DNA of 64,000 bases from Dioscorea cayenensis subsp. rotundata (Eukaryota; Streptophyta; Magnoliopsida; Dioscoreales; Dioscoreaceae). The notes below the pieces were generated by a model. The model was given only the letters and a program-made list of their open reading frames with translations, did not search any database and was not told where the DNA came from. A program made the translations under genes and the position numbers. The stretch covers positions 6,917,501 to 6,981,500 of the forward strand of contig NC_052474.1 in assembly GCF_009730915.1 (NCBI RefSeq), read 5' to 3'. Shown in pieces: positions 1-13,170 of the stretch (position 1 is its first letter; every line of letters begins with the position of its first letter).

Positions 1-3000
1 CTATATAAAGGAAAGCCTTTGATTGGTAAATTCTTCATACATTCAATTACAAGGTCTGCCAATAGGTCAGCTTCGATTCTTGATACAAGGATGTCAAGCG
101 ACCTATTTCCTCTTTCTCTTTCTGCCCTAAGAGCAACAATCATGTTGATCATCTCATTCAAAGGAGCCGGATCACTATCCATCACAGATGCTTTCACAGA
201 AAAACCACCAAGAGCACTATCATCATCATCACCTTCATCAGCAGCAGCATTATCATCCTGTATGATACCTGAAGTCATTTGAAAATTCTGGTTAGGGATA
301 ACAGGTGCAATAAATCCTGTTCTTTTAGCAGGCCTGCCATCAGGGTTGACATTAAAATCATCATCTTGAACCATATGCCTCTTCTTAATTGAATCACCAA
401 AGATAAATGCTTGCCCACTTAGTGAATCATCCTGATTATAAAATCAAAAATTTGAATAAAATATTTATTCAGAATGGTGTAAGCAATCAAATAGCATTGT
501 TTGCGGAAAGTTCCATTCCAATTACCTTGCCAGGTCTTATATCGCGGGAGCGTTCCAGATTTTTAGACATTTTCTCCACATGTCGCATAAGCTGTTCAGC
601 TGTTTCCCCTGGGTTCATTGCTTGCAAAGCTCTCAGCAATCTGTCCCTTGACTAAATTCAAAAGGGGAAAAAAAGGCAACATGAGAGGTCATTCAATTTA
701 AATAAAACATAATAAGCCAGAAAAATCAAATACTGCCACTTCAATCCAGGAAAATAAATCCACTTCAGTGAAGGCATAGCATTTGACATTTTACTTCTTG
801 TGATTCAAGTTTAAGTACACAGTACATATACAGTGGTTGTCATATTCTACAGTAGAGGTGATTGAGTGGCTCCAGCAGTATTAAAAATAGTGAGTAGTAA
901 ATCTATGGATGTAATAGCAATAATAATGATGCAACTATAAACCATTAAATTGGTCAATGAAATTTTTACAATAGCTCAATAACAACAACAACAACAATTC
1001 ATTCAGCATTTAATATGCCTCATCTAATGTCTCATCAACTAAGAGTTCCTGACAATGAACTGCTTGATGAATGCCGAAGACATGAAGGTGTAACTATATA
1101 ACGTAAGGCAAAACCGTGCTTTTCAATGTGCTAACAACAAGAAGAACGTCAACGAACCTGTATGAACCTCGTGGTTTATTAAAATAGCTATTTAATAAAA
1201 AAAGATAACAGACTATTATACAGCCAATGAGAACATGAATTTAATGGTATTTTTAAAACATCATGTCATTGGCTTGATAGTACACTATTCGAACAACATA
1301 AAAAGTTTTTAAAAAGATAAATTCAGATACAAGCACAATTTAGTCATGTGCACTGTTATTTCATGCAATTGCGTAATCTGAGAATTCTGCCGAGAAGAAG
1401 GAAGAAAGTCAAATGACTTCACAAGCAGAAGCAAATGTAGTCACCTCAACGATTGATGGATTTGTGCACCTTAGAAATCCTAAAAAAGCAGTCCTCAGAG
1501 AATAGCGGATGCTTGCTGGATGACCTCCCATCGAGTTCCCACTAGGGTCAAGATTAAGTAGGGCAGAAAGAATGGAACTATAATGATCCGGCCTGTTCTT
1601 TGCAATGGCTGCAAGACTGGCACTTATAAAACAAAGATATCAGCAAAGAGAATATAGAACAGTACATAAAGATATTCACACTACGTAATTGTAAAGTCAT
1701 CCACATTACATTGAGCAGTCCAAGTGAACAGGCAGATAGCAATACAAGAATGCAGGCATTTGATATAGCCATGAGCTATCATTATGACAGTACAAGATCA
1801 CAAAAAAGCAATAAATGGCACAAAGTCTTGCATTGATGTGCAGTTACATGCCCAAAAGCACCCATGATTAATATATTGCCTTACCTTTCCCATGTCAAAT
1901 TATGTAGATAGAAGTACAAGAATGCAGCAATTGAATATGATAATGAGTTATCACTGGGACAACAAATGATCGCAAACGCAACAGAGAACGTGAATTCTTA
2001 CATTGTCATGCAATGGCATGCTCAAAAAATCCACTATGAAGTTGTCTTATTTTACCTATTTACGAATTCCTACAAAAAGAATAGAATTCTATTGCCAAAT
2101 TTAACCAAACAAAGTAGCCAGCATCAATATACAAAAAGTTCTGCAGTTAGGGCAGCATCAACATACAAAAAGTTCTGAAGTTAGGGCAGCATCAATATAC
2201 AAGAAGTTATGAGGTTAAGACAGCATCATTGCACAAACAATTCTAATGACAGGAGAGAATCAATATAAAAAATTCTGGCCAATCTCACCAATTGATGATA
2301 ACAATCTTCAGTGAACCATGAAGGCCATTTTTTGGTTGCAAAATCTCCATCAAAAGGCCAAGAGCTTTATTTGACTCATTTGCCAATACAGAGGCAGTGA
2401 GAACTGAATGACCTCTGACTAATTGTGAAATATTGAAGCTTCCATCTTTTCCTGTTTGCATAGTGACCACAAATAGGCAATTAATTACTCCTAAAATCTA
2501 AGGCATGCAGGCCTGGATGGTAAGGTCTTGTTAAAGGTTTCATAAAAATCACTAAAAAATAATAACTTGTCTATTAAGTTGAAGCATACCTTCTATAGAT
2601 GGTACTTCACCACCACTGACATCAGATGTCAAAAGCAATACACAAATTTCAAGAAATTTGACAGCAAGCATTTTTGCTCTGAGAGAACAAGGCTACATCA
2701 TAAAATTCAGAAGTTCACATCAGCAAATTATTGATAGACATATGCATGAGTCCATGGTTAACCATCATTTAATCCTCAAGCTAGTGTTTGGTTGGGGGAT
2801 AAACCCAATCCCCTATAACATTACAGCTTATTACATTTTTTTTAACGAGATTTAATTACTTAAATAAATATATTTATAATTAAATTTAAAAAATACTAAT
2901 GCTAATAAATAATTTTTATTACTTGAAAAAATAAATTTTAAATCCTAAAATATTAATTTCAAAGACTATTAATTAAGTCAAAGTTTGGTTAGCTCAAACA

Positions 3001-5860
3001 AAAATTTTCCCTCTAACCAAATATTAGAAAAGATTCTTTTAACCCGCAATTTTATCCCCTCCACCAAACATCCACCAGGGAATCACCATCAAGAGATGGG
3101 ATTGGTTTTATTGTACTGGCCAAATTCTAGTAGTAATAGATGGAATATCAACCTTGTGTAAAACAATTCAAAAGGTCATGATAATAGACCAACCTAGTTG
3201 TAAGCAAGTTTGTGAAGCATTAGATTATATCCAACTTTGCAGCAATAGATTAATAGGATGATATGCCAAGAATTATGAGACACATGCTCAAATTTCTTGC
3301 CTTGTAGGTCATCCAGTGAATTTCCTTTTATCTTGGTTTTTAATTTCTTTTCAACTTCTTCATTCAGCAAAATTCAAATGATTAGATTAACTGTTGTAAT
3401 TGCAGCCATGGAGATAAAAATACTTCACTTATCACAATCCTGAATAGGTTTTCCCAGAAAAAGGAATTGGAAAGAAACACACACACACAGAAATCTTCAC
3501 ATTACATGCAATTCAGGAAATACTAAAGGCTGGTTGTTTTCTATTAGGAAACAACTTCCTACTGCAAAATGCACACCTATATCAAAACTTAGAACAAAAT
3601 AATTTTACAATATGACCAACTGGGGAAAAAAGGAAATCAGCTAAAACAAAACTGCATTTGCACAAGAACTAATATTATTATGTATCAGAAAATTAAAGAG
3701 AATCAAATAAAGGTGCCTAAAAACTTACCTCAAACAAAATGCTACTAACTGCATCCTTGAACTTAATTATCCAAGCCCATATTTCCTCAAGCCACCTACC
3801 AATCTGACCAGAATTGTGAAGCTACATTTACAGAAAATTTGAAACATAAGTACTCAGCTTAAAATCGATAAAATGAGACTTAGCGCTATTAGTGAATCAA
3901 CTTGAGAGGCCATAACATTGACTGAGAAAAAACAGAAATAAATTTTCATAATCAATATAAAAGGAAGAACACTTTACATGAACATAGCCTTAGTTGATGT
4001 GAAGAAAAAGAATTTTGACTTGATTTGAGACCATAGAAGAATGAACAAGTTTTGTGAAAATTTTAGTTTTTAACTATAGCTCCACTAAAAAAGTAAGTTG
4101 GAAATTGCCACAAGACAAAGTATGAGAAGAAAGATAAAGCAATTATCTTATAATATTCTTCTTGGGCATTTAGTGCTATGCATAACACAAGGCATTGCCA
4201 AGGAAAGCTCAAATAAGTACTGAAAGACAATAGCAGCTTACAGCAGTTGGCATTGATGATATTTAGTTATAGTAGAAGATTCATCCTCTATAGTCAGTGA
4301 ATGATACATTGACCTTTCAACCTTGCTGCAAATTGTCATTATATAAAGCCTAAAGTAACTCATGTGAACTTGTGCAACAACATATCATCAGACCCCACGA
4401 ATGTGAAATTGTCACATATTAATTTTATAGCATTTTTTTTATTCATAGGTTTAGGATGTGCAAGTCTAGAAAGGCTTATGGAAAATTAACAAAATAAAAT
4501 GACATCAAGTTGTAACTTGGTGTTAATAGGGGCCCTGCAAGTTGAGGTGATAAATGTTGTCCAATTTCACTTCTATACTCACTCGCTTGATCTACTTAAT
4601 TTTCTCATAGGCATAATGCAGAAACCACAACATCCATCGGAGGAAAATCATAAAACAACCAAATGAACAAATAACCACATCTCATAGGTACATTGGCAAA
4701 ACAATTTTTTTTACTATTCACAGAAATAGTGAGTGTCAAAGGTCACAGCAACATTGGAATAATTACAAGTTACATCAAAATGCATAAAATCCATTGATGG
4801 GATACTCTGCTACAAAAAGCACCTGGAGTGCCATCTCTTCCAAGACAGCGCAAAATAAACTTGTCCCACTGATAATAGATTGTGTGACAACACGAGGATC
4901 ATCACTTTTTAAAGATGACAACAAAATTGGAACCATTCCAAGTGATTCTTCCTTCGGCCTTCCCCCGAGTTCTTTCAACAATCTGTCAACAACAAATGAA
5001 TGTTAAGAAAATACACCAACATGACCATTATCACCCAAGCCTAATCCCAATATCAATAAAATTTGCATCCACAAAGCAGCATTTAACAGCCAATTATCAT
5101 CAGCATGCATATGCAACAGAAAATTATAACCTAAACAAAAAGTGGTGCCTTTCACAAAACAGATCATAACATTCAGACTGGAGTGAAGGAAAACCAAGCT
5201 GCTTTAAAACATTCAAATGCCAATGCATTCCAATGAGCAAAAGTGATATAGTAGTACATCACAAAAAAAATAAAAATTAAACATTAAATAAAGTTAATTT
5301 TGTCATCAGCTATCTTAAATTGATAGAAAGACGACCATCTCCTTAAATTATTATGCCTTCACATGCTACCCTTTATATTTTCCATCCAATACTCACAGCT
5401 CCTGGGTCTGAGAAAATAGATAGAAAAAAACCTTGAGAAGTCTTTCCCTACAGAACCATAAGTTTTGGGTTCCCAAAGGAAAGCTGTGCAACATTCAACC
5501 AAACCAAAACAATCAATTTCTCTTTGGAAAAGGTTTAACAATTACCACAAAATACAACGAACAGCAAGATTATCTTTCAATAATAGACCCATCAAAGGTT
5601 CAGCCGATCATATAAGAGCAGACAAAGTAAAGAGAAAAAAAGACAACAAATTTGTAACGCCAAAACATCCCAAAAAACCATAGCATCATCATCCAAACAA
5701 ATCATATTGATTGACCAAACAGTAAAATCCAGATTCTTCTGCATCATTCCACCAAAAACCACATCCTTGCAGCAAGAATTCGGCGAGAAGAAAGAAGATG
5801 GGAGAAAAGGGATGAGACTTACGAAATTACTCGAGGAGCATCATCGCCATTGTGCCCCAT
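1..5860 (-). CDS. Symplekin-like 3'-end processing scaffold (partial, C-terminus off the left edge)
   Basis: Symplekin/Pta1 is a HEAT-repeat scaffold that links CPSF and CstF during nuclear mRNA cleavage and polyadenylation. I join eight exons on the minus strand: 5823-5860, 4823-4982, 3729-3821, 2590-2692, 2289-2451, 1445-1616, 526-651 and 1-431. Every junction is GT-AG and phase is kept, giving about 428 codons before the sequence ends. The start codon at 5858-5860 gives MGHNGDDAPRVIS, with an upstream in-frame stop and no earlier ATG. Recognisable pieces are MVPILLSSLKSDDPRVVTQS (exon 2), WLEEIWAWIIKFKD (exon 3), GHSVLTASVLANESNKALGL (exon 5), and an Asp-rich stretch followed by ADLLADLVIECMKNLP (exon 8). 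These resemble plant symplekin N-terminal sequences, especially the shorter Arabidopsis paralogue At1g27595, from memory. The C-terminal symplekin domain lies outside the window. The gene is head-to-head with the DUF2854 gene. Confidence 0.85.
1617..2288. repeat. Symplekin intron with 34-bp tandem repeats
   Basis: This intron holds about four copies of a 34-bp unit: the word gcatca recurs at 2121, 2155, 2189 and 2223, with caatatacaaaaagttctg between the copies. Upstream, sequence around 1738-1805 recurs in diverged form around 1912-1975 (shared tacaagaatgcag and atgagctatca-like words), which suggests an older duplication about 173 bp apart. No gene is seen inside it. Confidence 0.7.
2784..3073. 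mobile_element. TIR MITE in symplekin intron
   Basis: An AT-rich block of about 290 bp is bounded by inverted terminal sequences. The left end reads gtgtttggttgggggataaa; the right end (…tttatcccctccaccaaacat…) reads atgtttggtggaggggataaa on the other strand. The tgtttggt core is typical of hAT- or PIF-type plant MITEs. I could not fix a target-site duplication, so the superfamily is open. It lies in the intron between the exons at 2590-2692 and 3729-3821. Confidence 0.6.
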
Positions 5861-6563
5861 CGTCGCCACAGTGTGGCAGAAATGATCAAACAGCCTCTTT
5901 CGAGCGCCCTAGGGTTTGCTCGAGAGGTAGAAACAAAAACCCTAGAGATCGAATTTGGGGGCAAATAGAAGCAAAACTACGAGTTTGCCGAGCAAGAGAG
6001 AGATATCATTGGGTTCTGATGAACTGCTTCTAAATTATTTATTTATATATTAACATGATAAGCACGTGCCGTGTGCGTGACACTAAAACAGTGCCACTGT
6101 GTCAAACCCACTGGATTTGGTTGGACCAGTGGGTCCCATCTGAGAGTTAATATTGTAATACGTCTAAATTTACCCGCTAACCTCAGTTAATATTGTAAGA
6201 TGATCCGATAAGAGGGCGTTCATTTATCAGGAGGAAGCAGGGGAGAAGTAGTCTGACTTTTTATTATTTATGTTATTTAAAAAAAAACCTGTTTCCCTAT
6301 TTAATTTTGTTTTTAAATTTTTAATTTTTATTTTTACAAAATAAATAAAACTGCATGAAGGGCATGTAAAGAAGATGATGGTTGGTTTAATTTGTGTTTC
6401 CTGAAAATTATTTTAAAAAAAAAAAAGAAAAGAAAATCTCAGCACGCGTGCTGTGCACGTGCAAGGATGAACAACTTCAGCCACTGAAAACGTGGAGCTC
6501 GAGAGGCGATATATATCCAGAGCGCGTTGGAGAGAATCAGACGCAGAGCAACAGCAGGAGAGC
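5861..6563. promoter_or_regulatory. Divergent promoter with two G-boxes and a TATA box
   Basis: The start codons of the symplekin (minus) and DUF2854 (plus) genes are about 700 bp apart. CACGTG palindromes (G-box core) occur at 6063-6068 and 6456-6461; the second follows a palindromic agcacgcgtgct at 6441-6452. A TATA-like gatatatatcc lies at 6509-6519. That places a likely plus-strand start site near 6540 and favours the ATG at 6564 over the in-frame ATG at 6492, which lies upstream of the TATA box. G-boxes often occur in light-regulated promoters, which would suit a plastid protein gene, but regulation is inferred. Confidence 0.5.
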
Positions 6564-9500
6564 ATGTCGATCAGAGCGGCCGCGCCATTGCCTCTGTGCG
6601 CGTCCCGGAGCACGGGGCACGCCCCACTGTGCCCCTCGCGGCACCATGGGCTTGCTCTTTGGCGAGGACGCTTTGGTTCCTCCACTGGTGGCAGTCATAG
6701 CCCCCTTTCTCTCCTCCCTCTGCGCTGTCTTGTGACCCTGAATCAGCGGCGTTCTAGGCTTGTTGTGGTTGTAGATGCTGTGGATTCTACCCAGCCGTCC
6801 ACGTCCTCTGATAAGACCGTTGTTACTGACAGTGATTTCTCGCTCGCCAAGGTTATTCCTTTATTCAGCTTTTGTTCTTGTTTGAATTGATTCAGTATGG
6901 TGATTAATGCTGTGAATAGCATGATTTCTGATTTGATGTTTTATCTTGTTGATTATGGTTTATGCTGGACGTGAGTTGGAGGGGTAAAGACTGTAAAATG
7001 ATGTATGATTGGAGAGATATATATGCGCATGTGTGTGAGTAGGAAGCTATTAAGGATTTATTGTGATAATAACTATGTGTTTTAACTTTTAATCGGTTCC
7101 ATGGATGAATTGTTCTAAAGAATCTCAATCTGGTTTTGTTGTATTGTTGCAGGAATTGCTAATATATAAATGTTTAGTGGAAGATATAGTTGTATGTGAA
7201 CCTATTAAGAATTTATCATAACTTTGATTCTTTATACCTTGTAATAGGAATGAATTCTGTGCAATGATTAATGTGTTTTAAGAAGTTTCATGCATGACTT
7301 ATTCTTTAATTTTTCTAGTTCTGCTGTAGACCATTTTTTAGTACGTTTAGGAAATTTGTTGACAAGTCATGTTGTATTCGGAAATGAATAGACAGGCAGG
7401 GTTTTTACTTATGTTTTGTTAGCCAAAATTTTTTGAAATACATGAGTAATTATTGCTTTTTACTGAACTTTAAAGAACAAAATACTTTGATCAAAGTTGT
7501 GATGGCATGGGCATTACCCTTCTCATCATGCCTTAGCTCAACAGCAATTTTTTCTCCGATCTTGATAATGCATGATATACTTTTTTTCTGAAGCTTTGTT
7601 GACTTTGTTTGCCATCTAGACCCAATATACTTATTAAACTTTGTAGGAATGAACACCTTGATCATGCCTTTGCCATTGCCCTTCTCATCATGCTCTTTTC
7701 TCAATGGAAATTATGTTCTATTGCTTCTCCAATGCAATATATGGTAGTCTATAGCAATATGTCCTATATAGTTGCTTCATCTTGGAAGATTTCCCTTTGT
7801 TTTTAATGGACCCTTTTTTTAAACAATCTTTAGGATTAAGCCACTTGCATTGTTGAAGATTTGTCAAATACTATTTACCTGGATAGTTTATTGCATCTAC
7901 AGGTTTCTTTTGGCACTATTGGATTAACGCTTGGCTGCACACTGCTCTCGTAAGTCAATAGCTTAAGCAAGTGTGTGGGTTTCATTATGTTACCTTTTCT
8001 TTTATTTTTCAGGTATGGCTTTGGAGCATATTTCAATATACTCCCTGGGTCTGAGTGGTCTGCTATAATGCTTACATATGGATTTCCTATAGCAATAATT
8101 GGCATGGCTCTAAAGGTAAATTTGCATGTCTTATATAAATGCTTTTTGGAGTTCTCTTATTGCCATCAGTATTGTTGTGTATATATACATAAGCTCAATG
8201 CTACGAATGTGGAGGACAATGTGGGTTAAAACATGATGGAAATTTCACCGGTTTACTATGATGCTGATTAAGTGTCAGACTGATTCTAACTTTGGTATAA
8301 GATCATATCTGTCTATTCCTCTCTTTTCAATCTTGATTGGTGTGAAATCGGTCCTTCTTAGTAAGATGGAATTATTGTTGAACATCCAAATATCTAAGGT
8401 ATTTGGTTCTTGCCATTCCTGATAGAAAATTACAGTTGTTTTTTCTAACTTTACTGTGCATTATGCCGTGAAGTATGCAGAGCTTAAACCAGTACCATGT
8501 GTAACCTACTCCGATGCTCAAATCTTGAGGGAGAAATGTGCTACTCCTATTCTTAAACAGGTGAATTTATTTTCTTAAAGGCAAATAGCTGAGTCTGTGT
8601 TAACTTTGGATGATCTTGACTACCTTCACTGGTTATGTTAGTTGCTCAGGAAAATGAAGCATTGCAAGTTTTTTTATTATGAAGAAAATGAATAGAGCAA
8701 CTATTTCATCATTTATCCAACATAACCTGTCATGTGGCATCGCTAAGCATTATATGCCTAGAGCATTTCTCAAATTGTATTGATCAACACCACTAATGAG
8801 CATCACTTCTATATGAACCCACCATGTGTTTGTTCATGTGTGTTGGCTGCTGTGATAAAAACACAATCACTTTTTTTTATAGTAATTCTAGTATATAACT
8901 CTTGTAAACTTCCACTGCTATTAAAAATATGTTTACTTTCCTTTGAATGACTTTTAGGTGAGAGATGATGTTATTCGATTTCGATATGGAGATGAACAGC
9001 ATTTAGATGAGGCCCTGAAGCGAATATTTCAATATGGTCAGGTAGTCTCCAGCTACCATACATTTTGTGCTTTTTTCTGATTTGATTGATTTAAAACGTC
9101 ACAACTCCTGTAGTCCTATGTGTTTGCCTGGCAAGATTAACAGTGTGAATTTTAGTTTTAATGCCTATACATCCTGTGGTATCAATTGATCTCATATGTC
9201 AACTGAAAGCTTTGTTTCCAAATTGTGAATAACCCAACTTTTAACCCTTTGGAACATTTGTTCCATTCTAGACTTGATGCAAACTAGCTCGAATTAGGTG
9301 TACCAAATTTTCAATTGACTTGCTATAGTGGTAAATTTGAGTTGGAGAAGGTATTGATTTACGTCAAATGAATATGGCATATAGGCTATAATCTTCGCCA
9401 GCAATAGAAACCCAAATTATATATGATGAAGATCTTTTTTTTAGTAGCTCAGCATTGATTGATTTATAATTCTTGTTAGTTACTGCATGTCTATGTTTAC

Positions 9501-10589
9501 TATTGTTGAACTTGTCTGGTAAAGTATTGAGTCTCCTTGTGACATTTATTTTTTCACTTGATCTTTAGGGTGGTGGAATTTCACGGAGAAATGCTCCTAT
9601 CCTACAAATGGTTCGAGAAGAAGTATGTAATTCCTTTTTCCTTTAACCTTTTACCTTTGGTTTTATGTATATTTCATACATTCTTTCTATTCATTGCATA
9701 TGGAATTAATTTGTTTAAGAAAAGTCTTGGACATTAAATTTCGATGTATCTTGTTTTTTTAATAATTACTCATGAAAAACTAGTCCTGAAAGATGATTGA
9801 GCACATCACAGAATGTTTTAGGGTATCAGATATATACAGAACCCAGATTAGGAGATATAATTCACTTATCCCATATGCATGTCATAGTTTTAACCATGTT
9901 GCAGATTAAACTTTTATTCAATCTTGATTTTTGCCATTGGCCAATTTTTAATATTAGTGCTATTTGTATCTGCTCTTGATTATTGCTTTTTAATATTATA
10001 GCTAATATTTGATTATAGCATTTATCTTTCAATTCCTTTTGACTGTATAACTTTCATTTTTTTTTTCGCTGCATAGGTTACTGCGAATGGGAAGTACTGC
10101 TTAGTTCTCGTTTTTGAAGCAAAAGCTTTGCAGTTGTCTGATTTTGAACAAAGAAAGGTGATCGTCCAAGTTACGCTTTCCTTGATTATTTAGGCTACGA
10201 TAAATTGCTTGGGCTAGACCAAATATTTCACACTCGGTTTGAATAATTGCAAAAGCCATTATATCTAGGATTGAATTATTATCATTCTGTTTTTTGAGAT
10301 CCAACATGTCTCTTGATGAAATAATGCATGAACTGACGGGTGATACATTTTGATACTAAATTAGGCAAAATTCACATCATTTTTTGGACCAGGAATCTCC
10401 ACAGATATCAGTGAGTTTCTTGTGACTGTCACATACATTCTTTTATTGGTGTTTATTGGGACTTCATGCACAACTTACTAATAATCACTTCAAAATATGA
10501 ATTAAAACTTAAAATGATGAGAGCATTTGGTTGCAGGCGGAGGCGAGAATAATCTATATGAAGTTCGTCTAATTTCTGAAACAACTTAA
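6564..10589 (+). CDS. Plastid-type DUF2854 membrane protein
   Basis: Nine exons (6564-6851, 7903-7949, 8013-8115, 8474-8560, 8958-9041, 9569-9622, 10077-10157, 10365-10410, 10537-10589) join in phase to a 280-residue protein. The first ~90 residues are Ser/Arg/Leu-rich with few acids, like a chloroplast transit peptide. Two hydrophobic segments follow (GTIGLTLGCTLLSYGFGAYF, and one ending MLTYGFPIAIIGMALK), then the conserved block YAELKPVPC and a soluble C-terminal region containing YGDEQHLDEALKRI and FFGPGIS. I recognise this as the DUF2854 family shared by cyanobacteria and plants. No biochemical function is known to me, so none is assigned; a thylakoid or envelope location is inferred from the family's distribution and the two membrane segments. 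The ATG at 6564 is chosen because the TATA-like element lies just upstream. An in-frame ATG at 6492 would add 24 residues with several acids. Confidence 0.8.
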
Positions 10590-13170
10590 ATCAAGACTGA
10601 TGATACTGTCTTTTTGCCCTCTCTTACATTTTAATACTTCAAATGTGCAGCTATTTTTCTATTTGTTTCCTTAATTGCCACCTTGTATATTATAAAGTTG
10701 GTTTTCCCATTTATATATATATTCATGTAGTGTTGGGTTATAATATTGGCTATGTTTCATCTTTTTCAATTCCTAATTGTAAAAACTTTCTTCTTCTTGT
10801 TCATGCTAGCTTTTGAAAGAGCATTTGTAAAAAGTGCACTCTGCCCCTGTTCAGTTTTTTGGTTTTTTTTTTTTTTTTGAAGTTTATTAAATTTGATTTA
10901 TCTTTGTAAATATCAAACTCCAATGATATGTATATGACCAACTGAGCGCTCAATTATTGAAAGCACTGTTGAGACTAATCATGCCCTGGTTTAGGTTTAA
11001 AGTTCATTATTAAAGTGTATTTGACAGGGTTTGGAGGCCAGCTGACTTTTTTTTTTTTTATTATTATTATTATTTATGGCAGAGAAAATTGCTTCTTGTT
11101 TCTTGTAGTTTGCCCTCTGTTTGGAGCTTATCTAATTATCTTTGAGGTTTTATTTTACTAATTAAATTTTATAATTTTAAACGTTTAGTAATGTAAATCA
11201 TCTGTTTAGTTTTCCATCATCAAATTTTTTTTTTAGTAGATGATATGGTCATTCGTGTGGATCTAATTTGAAAGAATTATATGGATCTAATAGGAGAATT
11301 TTTCTTTTTTTAAATATAGAGAAGTCATATATTAAAAACGCTTATAAACATGAAGTTAAAGGCCTTTACCATGTTTAAGATGTGGATTGTAAATAAAAAT
11401 GATTTTTATTTTTACCACGTTTAAACCGAGGATTATCAACAAAATGATATTATTTAATAAAAATTTCAAAAACAATTTTTTTAATAGAATTCAACAAAAT
11501 AGATTGTTATATGAAAGTTCTTGTTCTATAGTGGTTGTTTAATTAATTAAAAAATAAATAAATATTTAAATTATAATAAATATTAACCATGTAACTTCTT
11601 GTTCAATTCATATTAAATCTCTTCTGTGAGTGTTCATATGTATTGATTTTTTTTTCAATATATATCTAATTTATGTTCAAATTTATGTATATTATTGAAT
11701 CATATATTTAAATTTTTTTCCTTTCTCTTAAAACCTCAGCCACAAGGCCTTCAGATATTTGCTTTTTACTTAAAAATCTCAGCTTTCAAGTAAGATATTG
11801 CATTAATGAAGGAAGACAAGTCTGACTATGATAAGTTAGACTTTGAATCTAATTAGATGATAACGTTGTGGATTTTTTTTTTATATATATTTAATTTTTT
11901 TTTATTAAAAAAGTTTATCATGATTCATTTATTACTAAGTTCCTTGCTGTGAAGTTTGGTGGCCTACACCCAAAAGTTAGACATTTTAGGCTTTCCAAAC
12001 ACCGACCTAGATATTACTAGGCCGGCAACCATCAACCTTTTATTATCCATTCCAAGTGTGATCCCTCTCTCTCCCTCTTCCCCTAGTGACAAATGAGAAA
12101 CGACAAACATTTTTCATTTAAAAAAAAATTTTCAAACAAATTCTAAAAATCAATTTTTTTAAATAAAAAATTATTATTCAACTCATGTGTTAGTACCGCT
12201 GAGTAATATGCCAATTTTTTTTAAAAATTAAAATTATATAAAAACACGAAAGTACAATATTCTAATATGTACTTATTTTCATTTAATCATATACTATATG
12301 ATACATATTTTCTATTGAAATAAATGAGGTGTATGAAAAAAAAAAAAATCTATTGAAGAAAGAGACTTTAGAGAAATTTATGATTTTGAATGGATTTAAC
12401 CAGATTTTTTTTTATCTAACTTGACAGCTTTGGTGGAGAGTGTATCATTCATATTTCACATGATTATATACATACGTAAATATCCATACAATTAAATTCT
12501 ATATACATTCAATTAACACATGAAATATTTTTAGAATTTAATTTCACAGAGATCTAGTTTTCAACTGTTAAATTTAAATCTAATAATTATAATAATACAG
12601 TGTTATTGTATTTTAAAAAAATAAATCACAAATGTATTTTTTTAATAATTATTATAATAATACAGTGTTATTGTATTTTTTAAAAAAATATAAATAAATC
12701 ACAAATAAATTGTAAAAAACAAGAAATAGATAAACAAGAGATAGATAACAAAAAAGACAAAAATTATGTAATAATAATTAAAAATAAAAAAATTTCGGAT
12801 CATTGGAAATAAAACACAGAAAGTAAAAACATAAAATAAAATAACAAAGAAAGAAAAGAAAAAACAGGAGATCATCGTAGAGATGAATACTACGGAGTAG
12901 CAAGGAGATAACAGTAATAAACATAATAATATAAAATAATGACAAATGAGATCTCCCCCTATTCTCCCCCCATTTTTGGGTGGAATAGGATACCTCTCCT
13001 AGGAGTAATCCTTTTCCCATGCATGGAAACAATTCATGTCTTTCCTGATTATCAAACAAAAGCTTGAAAATGAGATTCCATTCCCAAGCCCTCAATCCGT
13101 GATCCAATTGCCCCTAACAGTATTATAAAACAGTTGTAAAGTAAATTGGCGCCACTCATTGGAAGGCAAG
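10590..13170. other. AT-rich intergenic DNA, no gene seen
   Basis: The interval runs from the DUF2854 stop to the presumed 5' UTR of the MAP kinase. It holds the DUF2854 3' UTR, long T-runs near 10860 and 11050, and a short duplication: ataataatacagtgttattg occurs near 12590-12610 and again near 12650-12670, each followed by an A-rich run and aaataaatcacaaa. I see no convincing coding region or RNA gene. Confidence 0.5.

Noticed and set aside
6394-6735. Plus-strand open frames overlapping the DUF2854 first exon (starts at 6394 and 6492)
   Set aside because: The 6394 frame is out of register with the family protein. The 6492 start is in frame but upstream of the TATA-like element and adds an acidic segment unlike a transit peptide.
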